Origin: Saprospiraceae bacterium
Lineage (GTDB): Bacteria > Bacteroidota > Bacteroidia > Chitinophagales > Saprospiraceae
Length of the DNA stretch: 64,000 bases
Assembly: GCA_020437105.1 (NCBI GenBank)
Contig: JAGQWR010000002.1
Span: 46,212-110,211, forward strand
Direction of reading: 5' to 3'
This document shows positions 23,911-32,746 of the stretch, piece by piece (position 1 is the first letter of the stretch; the number at the start of each line of letters is the position of its first letter). The translations under genes were made by a program, and so were the position numbers. The notes below the pieces were generated by a model, which was not told the DNA's origin, searched no databases, and saw nothing but the letters and a program-made list of their open reading frames with translations.

Positions 23911-24516
23911 TTGCCTTTGGAAAAACTACAACAACATATCGAAGCCCTGATCTTTGCCTCAGATCAACCCATTACATTACCGGAGATTCGGGAATGCCTC
24001 GAGGCCATATTTGAAACCCCATTTGAGGACGCAGATCTGGAACAAGCATTGGAGGGCCTGATGACTCGTTATCAGGAGGAACTGTATGCTCTGGAGATCG
24101 TGCCAATTGCAAATGGCTATCAATTTTTGAGTAAGGGTGCTTATCACCACACAGTGGGAACCTTTCTAAAGCAAACCACAAAAAAACGGCTTTCCAGGGC
24201 AGCATTGGAAACGCTTTCTATCATTGCCTATAAGCAACCGGTATCCAAAGGAGAACTGGAGTTGATCCGGGGAGTAAGCTGTGATTACTCCATTCAAAAA
24301 CTTTTGGAAAAGGAACTTGTTTCAATTGAGGGCAGAAGCGACGGTCCGGGGCGACCACTGCTTTATGGAACCAGCGCCAAGTTTATGGATTATTTTGGAC
24401 TGCGGGATTTGCGGGACCTTCCGAAACCTAAGGATTTTAAAATTCCGGATAACCAAATTGGCGAACAAGCGCCTATTGAAGAAGAAAGCGAACCACAAAT
24501 CCAGGAGGAAGAATGA
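23911..24516 (+). CDS. scpB: Segregation and condensation protein B
   Basis: A 201-residue ScpB. Conserved segments: IEALIFASDQPITLPEIRECLE at the N-terminus, TKKRLSRAALETLSIIAYKQPVSKGELELIRGV in the middle and GRSDGPGRPLLYGTSAKFMDYFGL near the end. ScpB dimers of winged-helix domains bind ScpA and the SMC ATPase to compact and segregate the chromosome. The start is TTG (23911; another TTG at 23917); a stop in frame just upstream excludes a longer form. The C-terminus is a Glu-rich tail. It overlaps the DUF2480 gene by 4 bases (ATGA). Confidence 0.95.
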   Translation: MPLEKLQQHIEALIFASDQPITLPEIRECLEAIFETPFEDADLEQALEGLMTRYQEELYALEIVPIANGYQFLSKGAYHHTVGTFLKQTTKKRLSRAALETLSIIAYKQPVSKGELELIRGVSCDYSIQKLLEKELVSIEGRSDGPGRPLLYGTSAKFMDYFGLRDLRDLPKPKDFKIPDNQIGEQAPIEEESEPQIQEEE

Positions 24517-25031
24517 GCCAGGCAGATAAACCACTTGTAAATCGTGTTGCAAACAGCGGACTAACGACTATCAAACCGGAGGATTTTTATCCGACGGAAG
24601 TTATGCATTCGTTTGATCTGAAGGACTTCCTTTTTCAGGGATTGATTCTTCGGGAAAAGGATTTTAGAGAATCTCTGGAGGCCCATGATTGGCAGCAATA
24701 CACAGGCGCTGCGCTTTGTGTATTCTCTTCAACAGATGCGATTATCCCGGTTTGGGCATATATGTTGGTAGCTGTTTATGCCCAACCACATGCCAGTACC
24801 GTGTTTCAAGGTTCCCCTTCTGAGTATGTTCAACACCGTATGTTGGCAGCACTTGACCATATCCTGCCTGCCGATTACCAGGACCAGCGTATAGTGATCA
24901 AAGGATGTAGCGATAAACCTGTTCCTCCTGCCGTTTATTTGGCCCTCAGCCAGAAATTGAGACCCTACGTGAAGAGCATTATGTATGGGGAACCCTGCTC
25001 TACTGTTCCAATTTATAAGAAGAAAGCCTGA
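24513..25031 (+). CDS. DUF2480 family protein
   Basis: A 172-residue soluble protein typical of the Bacteroidota-restricted DUF2480 family: LVNRVANSGLTTIKPEDFYP at the start, FDLKDFLFQGLILREKDFRESL, DAIIPVWAYMLV, and IVIKGCSDKPVPPAVYLALSQKLRPYVKSIMYGEPCSTVP at the end. Function unknown. Conserved Cys residues (in KGCSDKP and GEPCSTVP) are notable. The 4-base overlap with scpB suggests co-translation. Confidence 0.9.
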   Translation: MSQADKPLVNRVANSGLTTIKPEDFYPTEVMHSFDLKDFLFQGLILREKDFRESLEAHDWQQYTGAALCVFSSTDAIIPVWAYMLVAVYAQPHASTVFQGSPSEYVQHRMLAALDHILPADYQDQRIVIKGCSDKPVPPAVYLALSQKLRPYVKSIMYGEPCSTVPIYKKKA

Positions 25032-25113
25032 TAAGTCCAGATACATTATATTTAAGGTCTATTCGAAGTGTATCGGATAGAACAGAATCTTCGTTGAATT
25101 GAAAAAGAGCGAC

Positions 25114-26040
25114 ATGAAAACCAGAGCCTTGACCATATACCTGTCTATTTTAGCCGGCTTTTTTACCCTCTTGCTATTTTCGGCAAATACCGAAAATTCA
25201 GGTGAAAGCAATTGGAGCCTGCTTCATGCCGACGGCGTAGATCAGCTTCCGCAGCGCATTCTTTCTTTTGAGATGAAGGACTCTTATTCCTTTGCCGGCG
25301 AGGCTTTGCCACTCGAAAATTTTGACGTTCGAGAAAGGCTGGATCGGGAATTCCTGGTCAATTCCTATTGGCATTCCAGTACCCTCCTGAATATTAAACA
25401 GGCAACTCGTTTTTTTCCGATGATCGAAGCGATCCTGGCAGAAGAAGGCGTACCCGATGATTTTAAATTTCTGGCTGTCGCCGAAAGTAGTCTCCAGCAA
25501 GTAACTTCCCCTTCCGGTGCGAAAGGTGTCTGGCAATTTCTTAAGGATACCGGTGCATCTTATGGCCTGACAATCAATGACGAGATTGATGAACGCTACC
25601 ACGTAGAAAAAGCAACTCGTGCGGCCTGTAAAATGCTGAAAGATTACAAGAAGCGATTCGGATCATGGACATTCGCTGCAGCGGGATATAATATGGGGAG
25701 CACGAGTCTGGCCAGGGAAATTGAGAACCAGCGCGCGGATTCCTATTTTGATATGAATCTGAGTGACGAAACGATGCGCTACATTTTCAGAATTGTAGCA
25801 CTAAAAGAGATTATTACACAGCCAGAGGAGTTTGGATTCTATTTAGATCCGGAAGATCTCTACCAACCTCTGAATGAATATTCCGTCATCCTGGTTGAAG
25901 AGCCAATTGAAAACTGGGGAGATTTTGCTAAAGAACATGGTACGAGTTACCGCATGCTCAAGGTTTATAACCCCTGGCTGAGATCTTATAAGCTTTCAAA
26001 AGCACCTACTCAGGCAATCGAAATCCGATTGCCTAAGTAG
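25114..26040 (+). CDS. Lytic transglycosylase (SLT domain) exported protein
   Basis: A 308-residue protein from the ATG at 25114 (an in-frame TTG at 25099 adds five residues). N-terminal hydrophobic signal/anchor (about 7-24). SLT domain from about 100 to 230: FLAVAESSLQQVTSPSGAKGVWQF holds the catalytic Glu, and AAAGYNMGS is the second motif. Such enzymes cleave murein to 1,6-anhydro products during wall remodelling. The C-terminal 50 residues (ENWGDFAKEHGTSYRMLKVYN) look like a degenerate LysM. It ends 8 bases from the convergent dsbD. Confidence 0.92.
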   Translation: MKTRALTIYLSILAGFFTLLLFSANTENSGESNWSLLHADGVDQLPQRILSFEMKDSYSFAGEALPLENFDVRERLDREFLVNSYWHSSTLLNIKQATRFFPMIEAILAEEGVPDDFKFLAVAESSLQQVTSPSGAKGVWQFLKDTGASYGLTINDEIDERYHVEKATRAACKMLKDYKKRFGSWTFAAAGYNMGSTSLAREIENQRADSYFDMNLSDETMRYIFRIVALKEIITQPEEFGFYLDPEDLYQPLNEYSVILVEEPIENWGDFAKEHGTSYRMLKVYNPWLRSYKLSKAPTQAIEIRLPK

Positions 26041-26048
26041 GTAGCCTA

Positions 26049-28613
26049 TTATTTATGATCCGCTTTAAAGCGTTGCAGGCCACAAGCTAAAAAGGCTTCA
26101 TAATCCTTTACATCCGGTGTGTAACCAACAGGTTTGTTTAGGATTTTTCCGGTTTGCGGATCGACCAGAACATATTGTGGTTGGGCATTCGCAGCCAGGT
26201 GAATCTCCTGGAAGTCTGCCCATCTGTTTCCGACTGTTCTCCGTTCCCGATTAGACTTAGGCGAAATATAAGGCTCGTCTAATTCTTTGCGCTCATCCAC
26301 ATAGAGTGAAACGAGCACGTAGTCTTCACTAATCATCTTATACACGCCGTCTTTTCCCCAAACCTGATCTTCCATCTTACGGCAGTTTACACAGCCGTGT
26401 CCGGTAAAGTCGATCATCAAGGGCTTTCCTTGCGCTTTCGCGGAAGCGAGTCCCTCATAGAAGTCTTTATAACAATTAATGTTCTGCGGACAATCTTTCG
26501 GGTAGATATAACTGTGCCCGGCCGGTGGTGCTAATCCACTCAGTGCAGCAGGTGTTTTAAATGTTTCTGACTGATTATCGTACCGGAATCCCAATCCGAT
26601 ATAGACCAAAGCAAGTAAGGATGTAGCGATCATGAAGATCCGCCCGGGGCTGTATTTTTTAACTGGCGAATCATGTGGGAATTTGAGAATTCCGGCAAAA
26701 TACAATGCCAGGCCAATAGCACAAAGCACCCAGAAAGCCAGGAAGAGTTCGTAAGGCAGGATTTTCCAGCCCATAGTCAGATCGGCTACGGAAAGGAATT
26801 TTAATGCCAGGGCGAGCTCAATAAAGCCAAGGGTCACTTTCACACTGTTCATCCAGCCACCTGATTTAGGGAGCGAGTTTAACCAGCCCGGGAAGGCAGC
26901 AAAGAGGGTAAACGGTAAAGCCAGGGCCGTTGAAAAACCTAACATACCAATTAATGGCCCTAGTGCAATTCGTCCAAACAGCGCGGCTCCGGTCCCATCT
27001 GCTGTCTCTACCAGGAGTGTTCCGATAATAGGTCCTGTGCAGGAGAAAGAAACCAGTGAGAGGGTAAAAGCCATAAAGAAAATCCCCAATAAACCTCCAC
27101 GATCAGCTGCCGCGTCGGTTTTATTGGCCCAGGAACTGGGCAGGGTGATTTCAAAATAGCCAAAAAAGGAGATGGCAAAAACGATGAAAAGCACCGCAAA
27201 GAAAATATTAAACCAGGCATTGGTTGATAGTAGATTCAGGGCATCTGCCCCAAAAATACTGGTTATCATCAAGCCCAATGCCACGTAGATCGTGATAATA
27301 GACAGACCGTAGATTGCTGCATTGCGAATACCTTCAGCTTTATTGCTACTGCTTTTGGTGAAAAAACTTACGGTAAGCGGAATCATAGGGAAAACACAAG
27401 GTGTTAATAGTGCTACCAGTCCACCCCCAAATCCAAGTAAGAAAATCAACCAGAGTCCTGTTTGTTTTTCTTCCTCTACTGTATCTCCGCAATCTGTATT
27501 GGCATATTCATAATCGAAATCATAGTCAACAGGTGTGCCGGCAGTTTGATATGTTGTTTTTTGGAGAACTCCCGAACTGGCCGCCTCCGCTGTCTCCGTA
27601 GTGATTACCATCCCGGGCTCGCCGGTGAGGTCAAACGAGAATTCTACCTCTTTGGGCGGCAGACAGCGTGTATCATCACAGGTCATGAACTCAAAATAAC
27701 CCGTAACCGGTTTTGTCGGATCAGTTACCTTGACCCGTTGGGTAAAAACAGCATCATGAAAAAACTTGACCAGTTCCATTTCAAAAACTGGGTCAAAGGA
27801 TTTTTTGATGCCTCCACTTTCTTCTGCTTTTCCTATGAGGGAATAGTGGTCACCTTCTTCAAAATCAAAATAGGTAGCAATCGGACCATCGTCGCTTTCC
27901 AGGAATTGGGAGTAAACTGCCCAGCCTTCATCGATTTTGGCCGATACGATCAAGTCGAAGGTCGTATCATCAATTTTATTGAATCCATAGGACCAGTGTA
28001 CCGGGTCAAAGAGGTTTGTTCCCGGAGTTTCAGGTTGCTGGTCTGCTACTAAAGGTGCTTCCTCAGCCTCCTCATCGGCAGTGGCTACCTTGGGTTCAGT
28101 TTTTTTATCCGTTGATTTTGGAGCCACTTCTCCGGTACTTCCCGGAGCGGCTTCTTTTTTGAGGCCGGCCAAATTGAAATTCAAATCAACTTCCGTAGGC
28201 GGCAGACAACGGGAATCATCACAGGTCATGAATTCCAAATACCCGGTAATGGGTTTAGACGGATCGGTAACTGTTACTTTCTGGGTAAAGATGGCATCAT
28301 GGAAGAACTTGATCAGGTTCATTTGAAAAACCGGATCGTATGCTTCTTTTTTGCCGCCTGATTCTACAGCCTTCCCCGAAAGGGAAAAATGATCAGCTTT
28401 GTCAAACTCAATATAAGTAGGCACGGGACCGTCGTCTCCTTCCAGGAATTGTGAATAGATTGCCCAGTTATCATCAATAGTGGCATGGATAATAAGCTCA
28501 TATTCATCTCCGCTCAGGTGTTTGGCCTGAGTTGCCCATTTAACAGGTTCGAGAATTTGAGCGGAAACGCCCGTTGCACAGAAAAGCACGAAAAGTACAA
28601 TCCACTGTTTCAT
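26049..28613 (-). CDS. dsbD: DsbD-type thiol:disulfide interchange protein with duplicated N-terminal domain
   Basis: An 854-residue protein, longer than usual DsbD (about 570-690). Signal peptide 1-19. Two tandem copies of the periplasmic DsbD-alpha domain follow (about 20-150 and 205-335), each with WAIYSQFLE/WAVYSQFLE, KFFHDAIFTQ/KFFHDAVFTQ and FMTCDDSRCLPP/FMTCDDTRCLPP, joined by an acidic/Lys linker. The eight-helix membrane domain carries CVFPMIPL and SCTGPIIGTLL. The C-terminal thioredoxin-like domain has GCVNCRKME. DsbD moves reducing power from cytoplasmic thioredoxin to periplasmic partners. Each alpha copy has its own Cys pair, so two downstream partners could be served; that is inference. 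Confidence 0.94.
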   Translation of the reverse strand: MKQWIVLFVLFCATGVSAQILEPVKWATQAKHLSGDEYELIIHATIDDNWAIYSQFLEGDDGPVPTYIEFDKADHFSLSGKAVESGGKKEAYDPVFQMNLIKFFHDAIFTQKVTVTDPSKPITGYLEFMTCDDSRCLPPTEVDLNFNLAGLKKEAAPGSTGEVAPKSTDKKTEPKVATADEEAEEAPLVADQQPETPGTNLFDPVHWSYGFNKIDDTTFDLIVSAKIDEGWAVYSQFLESDDGPIATYFDFEEGDHYSLIGKAEESGGIKKSFDPVFEMELVKFFHDAVFTQRVKVTDPTKPVTGYFEFMTCDDTRCLPPKEVEFSFDLTGEPGMVITTETAEAASSGVLQKTTYQTAGTPVDYDFDYEYANTDCGDTVEEEKQTGLWLIFLLGFGGGLVALLTPCVFPMIPLTVSFFTKSSSNKAEGIRNAAIYGLSIITIYVALGLMITSIFGADALNLLSTNAWFNIFFAVLFIVFAISFFGYFEITLPSSWANKTDAAADRGGLLGIFFMAFTLSLVSFSCTGPIIGTLLVETADGTGAALFGRIALGPLIGMLGFSTALALPFTLFAAFPGWLNSLPKSGGWMNSVKVTLGFIELALALKFLSVADLTMGWKILPYELFLAFWVLCAIGLALYFAGILKFPHDSPVKKYSPGRIFMIATSLLALVYIGLGFRYDNQSETFKTPAALSGLAPPAGHSYIYPKDCPQNINCYKDFYEGLASAKAQGKPLMIDFTGHGCVNCRKMEDQVWGKDGVYKMISEDYVLVSLYVDERKELDEPYISPKSNRERRTVGNRWADFQEIHLAANAQPQYVLVDPQTGKILNKPVGYTPDVKDYEAFLACGLQRFKADHK

Positions 28614-28966
28614 AAGCTAATATTTTCTGGATGAATTGCGGTTAATGGGTAAGCGGCAACAGGAAAGGAAAAAATAAACATAGATTAAAATACTTTTCTG
28701 GTTGTTCTGCTAAGCGCCCATTTTCAGCCATTCAAAAGTAGAGAAACCAAGAGAAAGGCCGATGCCTGCCCCGGGCTTATAACATTCTTTTAACCTTGTA
28801 TTGCAACTTCATTAACAGTTATCTGCCCTGCTTCAATGAAAACATAGTAAATCCGGTTGCCCGGAATACCTTGCAAACAACTATGGTTCAGGTTAATTCG
28901 GTCGCTTTTTATTCCTAAAAGGGTACATTAAAGAATGCCCAAAAGTACTAAATAGTATTATAACCA
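28614..28966. other. 353-bp intergenic region upstream of dsbD
   Basis: No coding sequence. Two exact minus-strand -7 boxes (28733-28740 and 28940-28947, both TACTTTTG on the minus strand) could drive dsbD with leaders of about 110 and 320 nt. No further structure seen. Confidence 0.6.
28733..28740 (-). promoter_or_regulatory. Candidate -7 box for dsbD
   Basis: TACTTTTG on the minus strand, matching TAnnTTTG. A second identical box is at 28940-28947. Confidence 0.4.
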
Positions 28967-29947
28967 TTAAAGGATATAAGGACTGTATTGAATACCGAGC
29001 AGGCCGAGCAACACTATCATAAAGAGTACTTCGGCAGGCCCTGCCGGCAAATCAGTCAAACTAAAGGCCAGGAGACAGGAAATTGGAACGGCCAGCAGAA
29101 GAAAATGATAAATATGGAGGTCGGAAATAAAGAAAATGGAAAGTCCAACTGCAAATAAGGCATAATAGAGGCTGCCAATTTTTTTCTGAATTTCTAAGGT
29201 TTTTTTAATCTGATAAGAACTGAAACTGGTAATAACTAATATCAGGAGAATCGAAAAGCTGCCAATCTTTACCCAATCCAAGGGATTTGGTTTGCCACCA
29301 AAATTCATAAACCCAAATGAGTCCAGAAAAGTGCTTATAAAGACGGGGAGGTCTCCAAGTGCAAGGAATACTGTTGCGGTCAGGAAATAAGCTACCAGCG
29401 CCCCACTGAGCATAATTAAGGGTTCCTTCAAATTAATATTTCGGAGTGTGTTAATGCTGAAGAAACCCCAGAGAAGTAAAAAAATATAGGGCCCATAAAA
29501 GAGACTGGCCAATCCGACCCAAAAACCCATGTTGAAAATAGTAGCCGCAATATCCAGTTTTTTGTAAACCCGAAACGAGTTTGAAAGAGCCAGGAGAAAG
29601 CATAAATTGGCCAAATGGATTAGAAATACGGCCTTAAATTCTAAGATGCTCAGCGAAAAGATGACCAGAATAAGGCCTGGAAACAAATTGATTTCCCGGT
29701 TTAACCGGTTGTTGATGATCAGTTTATTTAACAACAAAGCTGTTCCAAAAATACAAACACCTACCAGTATGGTTCCTGCAATAACATGACTGGTCATCCA
29801 GTAAATAATTGGATAAGCCAGCGGACCAAAAGCCGGACTGGGTTCCATAGCCGGAATTTCCCACCAGCCGGTACCCAGAAACAGAAACAGGACAGGAATC
29901 AGCAGGATGCCAATAAACTCCTGGTTTGTACGAAAAAAGGAGAGCAA
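28967..29947 (-). CDS. Polytopic membrane protein, DUF6427-like
   Basis: A 326-residue integral membrane protein with about 9-10 hydrophobic helices, starting MLSFFRTNQ followed by the first helix. The plan (short basic loops, FYGPYIFLLLWGFFSINTLRNINLKEPL in the middle, long hydrophobic C-terminus) agrees with DUF6427, a Bacteroidota membrane family without known function. A minus-strand -7 box (29978-29985) lies 30 bases upstream. The DUF assignment is by resemblance and is the weaker part of the call. Confidence 0.75.
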   Translation of the reverse strand: MLSFFRTNQEFIGILLIPVLFLFLGTGWWEIPAMEPSPAFGPLAYPIIYWMTSHVIAGTILVGVCIFGTALLLNKLIINNRLNREINLFPGLILVIFSLSILEFKAVFLIHLANLCFLLALSNSFRVYKKLDIAATIFNMGFWVGLASLFYGPYIFLLLWGFFSINTLRNINLKEPLIMLSGALVAYFLTATVFLALGDLPVFISTFLDSFGFMNFGGKPNPLDWVKIGSFSILLILVITSFSSYQIKKTLEIQKKIGSLYYALFAVGLSIFFISDLHIYHFLLLAVPISCLLAFSLTDLPAGPAEVLFMIVLLGLLGIQYSPYIL

Positions 29948-30285
29948 GTTATTTTAGTTTAATGTAGTCAACAGAAACAAAAATAGCATTCCGTCCGGAT
30001 TTTGCTGCATGTCGATTAAAACGAATTGATTTCTTTCCTTCCAACAGAAGCTGTAATTCATACAGATCAGGATACTGCTGCCTGTAATTCTTGTACCTTC
30101 GCTCCTAAATTGAAAAGTACCTGAATGGGGTAAAACTAAATAGAATATTGCCTGTTTGTAATGTATGCATCCAATTCAGCTGGGTATAAGCTCGAATACA
30201 AAAAATGTTGCGATGAAAAACTTTCCAAAGCACAATGGTTTGCCCAGTTCCTTGTAATTTGGCACGCTAACGCACAAAACTGACT
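29948..30285. other. 338-bp divergent intergenic region between DUF6427 and the polyprenyl synthase
   Basis: No coding sequence. It holds the minus-strand -7 box at 29978-29985 and, for the plus-strand gene, only a one-mismatch box (TACCTTCG near 30100). No hairpin or repeat was noticed. Confidence 0.6.
29978..29985 (-). promoter_or_regulatory. Candidate -7 box for the DUF6427-like gene
   Basis: CAAAAATA on plus reads TATTTTTG on minus, an exact TAnnTTTG match 31 bases before the ATG. Confidence 0.45.
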
Positions 30286-31260
30286 ATGGCCAGTCCTCTC
30301 GATGCGATCAAGAAACCGATAGAAACCGAATTAAAGCAGTTTGAATCTCATTTTCGGGACTCGGTTAGGAGCAATGTTTCTTTGCTTGATCGAATAACCT
30401 ATTATATCGTTCAACGGAAAGGCAAGCAGGTACGTCCTATGTTTGTATTTCTGGCTGCTAAGCTTTGTGGCGAAATAAAAGAGTCCACCTATACGGCTGC
30501 CTCCTTTGTCGAACTGCTTCATTCTGCTTCGCTGGTACACGATGACGTGGTTGATGAATCCTATAAACGCCGGGGCTTTTTTTCAGTTAATGCCCTTTGG
30601 AAAAACAAGATTGCTGTATTGGTAGGGGATTATTTTCTCTCTCGTGGTATGTTACTCGCACTTCAGAAAAACGAGTTCAAATTATTGGAGATCGTTACAG
30701 AAGCGGTTCAGGCCATGATTGAGGGCGAGTTGCTGCAATTGGAAAAAGCACGTCGGCTGGACATCAAAGAGGAAGTTTATTACGAGATTATTCGGTCAAA
30801 AACAGCTTCGTTAATTGCTGCTGCCTGTGCCGTTGGTGCATCCTCTGTAGTAGATGATCCGGAAAAGATCAGGCAGATGCATGCTTTTGGGGAGAAGATC
30901 GGTATCGCCTTTCAGATTCGGGATGACTTATTTGATTTTGGTGACGAACAAATCGGAAAACCGCTTGGCATAGATATTAAGGAAAAGAAGATGACTTTGC
31001 CCTTAATCTATGCCTTAACGAAAGCGCCTAAAACAGAGCGGCGGCGAATCCTGAATTTGATTCGCCGCCACAATAAGGACCGCCAAAAGGTAGCGGAGGT
31101 AATCGCTTTTGTTCGGGCAAGCGGAGGAATTGAGTATGCCAGAGAAGTCATGTACCGCTACCGCGAAGAGGCCTTTGTCATATTGAAAACCTTCCCGGAT
31201 TGTGCCGCACGGACATCTTTGAAAGAGCTGGTCATTTTCGTTACAGAACGAAAAAAATAG
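30286..31260 (+). CDS. Polyprenyl diphosphate synthase (long-chain, IspB-like)
   Basis: A 324-residue trans-prenyltransferase. First Asp-rich motif in HDDVVDES (Asp86, Asp87, Asp90), second in FQIRDDLFDFGD (about 212), with GKQVRPMFV and GDYFLSRG conserved. It elongates allylic diphosphates with isopentenyl diphosphate; in Bacteroidota this type supplies the menaquinone side chain. Chain length is set by residues upstream of the first motif and cannot be stated with certainty. It is convergent with the coiled-coil gene, with a 3-base gap. Confidence 0.94.
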   Translation: MASPLDAIKKPIETELKQFESHFRDSVRSNVSLLDRITYYIVQRKGKQVRPMFVFLAAKLCGEIKESTYTAASFVELLHSASLVHDDVVDESYKRRGFFSVNALWKNKIAVLVGDYFLSRGMLLALQKNEFKLLEIVTEAVQAMIEGELLQLEKARRLDIKEEVYYEIIRSKTASLIAAACAVGASSVVDDPEKIRQMHAFGEKIGIAFQIRDDLFDFGDEQIGKPLGIDIKEKKMTLPLIYALTKAPKTERRRILNLIRRHNKDRQKVAEVIAFVRASGGIEYAREVMYRYREEAFVILKTFPDCAARTSLKELVIFVTERKK

Positions 31261-31263
31261 GAT

Positions 31264-32661
31264 TTATTCCTCTTCTTCTGCTTGCTTCTTAGTTTCCTTT
31301 AATGATTGCTTGAGGTCATCTACTTTTTCACCGACCTTGTCACTAACCACTTCCGCGACAGCCTTCATAGTATCTACCACATCTTCCAGGGCTTCACTAA
31401 AGGCATCCCCAATTGCTCCAAGAAGTGATTCCTCTTTTGGCTTTTCAGTTGGGGTTTCTACTTTGGTTCTGCCGCGTCCTTCCAATAACTCATTGATCTT
31501 TTCGGCAGCTTCTCCCATTTTTTCCGGATCAACCTGCTCTTCGCGTGTTTTGATCTCTTCAGCGATTTTCTCCTTTATAGCAGAACGGGCTTCTTCGGTT
31601 TCCCGGCGACGGGTTTCCCTGTCTTTGATTTTTTTGATCCGATCTTCGAGTTGTACTTTGGTGGCAGTCATATCGTTCATTTTTGCCTCCTTAGAATTCA
31701 ACCGCTCCTGGATCATTTTTATTTTGGCTTGTCTGATCTGGGCTTCCAGCTGCCCTTCAGAATCAGCAATGCGGCGTTCCTGAAACTCGAAATCCTTGCG
31801 ATCCCGATCAATGGAACGCTCCATTTTTTCTAATGCCGCCACTAATCCTTCATAACGTCTGGTGATACGCTGAAGCACGTCTTGTTCGTTTGTAGCTTCT
31901 TCCCCAAAACGTTTTTCTTTCACCTTTTTAAAGGCATCATTGATCCGTTTGCGCATTTTTTGACGATGCTCCCGGGTCAATTCGATATCCCAAAAATCTT
32001 TCTGCATTTTTTTGAGATCATTAAATGCAGAACGGATTCTGGTGCCGTCTAAAATGCGGTTTTCCAACTCATCCAGGGATACGCTGAGTTTTTCCAGATT
32101 TTCTTTAGACTTACTCCGGAAGCTGTCGTCCAGCTTGGTGCGCATTTCTTTTAATTTGCCAAACAACTCATTGACATTGTCGCGCAGCTTATTGGCATGC
32201 TCCCAGAAAAGATTACGTTCACGTGCCTGACCTTGTACCTTGTCCCAGAATTCTTTGAGACTTTCCCAGGTTTTACCATCGTAAGACTCCAGTTTATTCA
32301 CGCGTTCCCGCAGCTCGACTAATTCGGCTTCGTAAGCCTGATGCAGTTTTTCAGAAAGAACAACAAATTGCCATTCGGTTTGAGCGCGTGTGATGAGATC
32401 TGTCCTTGTCGCTTTAAGATTATCCGGCAACAATCCATCACTTGCATTGAGTTCGCGTTCCAAATGTTGGTACCCTTCCGGGAATTCCACCTCTTTTCCT
32501 AAGCGCCATTCTTCCATCATTTGATCGTGAAAGGCATCTGTTACCATAGCTTCCGGAAAGGAGTAGATGTCAATTTTATTGTCGGATGCACGTAAAGAAA
32601 TAGCGATTAGGATACGCTCTTCTTTTTCATTGGATCCCCAAAAAACGAGCTTGGTCTTCAT
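31264..32661 (-). CDS. Large coiled-coil protein of unknown function
   Basis: A 465-residue, highly charged protein without signal peptide. Residues 1-90 form a globular domain (KLVFWGSNEKEERILIAISL and VDIYSFPEAMV-like strands). Residues about 100-375 are nearly continuous heptad-rich coiled coil, including long Lys/Glu/Arg stretches. The tail (about 400-465) is an amphipathic segment (IGDAFSEALEDVVDTMKAVAEVVSDKV) ending in Lys and Glu. It resembles cytoplasmic scaffold or filament-like proteins, and the N-terminal domain also suggests a Bacteroidota-specific family, but I do not recognise it. Confidence 0.75.
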   Translation of the reverse strand: MKTKLVFWGSNEKEERILIAISLRASDNKIDIYSFPEAMVTDAFHDQMMEEWRLGKEVEFPEGYQHLERELNASDGLLPDNLKATRTDLITRAQTEWQFVVLSEKLHQAYEAELVELRERVNKLESYDGKTWESLKEFWDKVQGQARERNLFWEHANKLRDNVNELFGKLKEMRTKLDDSFRSKSKENLEKLSVSLDELENRILDGTRIRSAFNDLKKMQKDFWDIELTREHRQKMRKRINDAFKKVKEKRFGEEATNEQDVLQRITRRYEGLVAALEKMERSIDRDRKDFEFQERRIADSEGQLEAQIRQAKIKMIQERLNSKEAKMNDMTATKVQLEDRIKKIKDRETRRRETEEARSAIKEKIAEEIKTREEQVDPEKMGEAAEKINELLEGRGRTKVETPTEKPKEESLLGAIGDAFSEALEDVVDTMKAVAEVVSDKVGEKVDDLKQSLKETKKQAEEEE

Positions 32662-32746
32662 GTGTCTGTACGTTAAGTCGAAGTAATCAGGTCCGCCTAA
32701 GGCGTCCGGTAATATTTGATCAATTGTCTGTCTATACCCTGTGGGA

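Noticed and set aside
27462..28052. Plus-strand frame of 196 codons inside dsbD
   Set aside because: It lies opposite the duplicated DsbD-alpha domain and has no supporting features.
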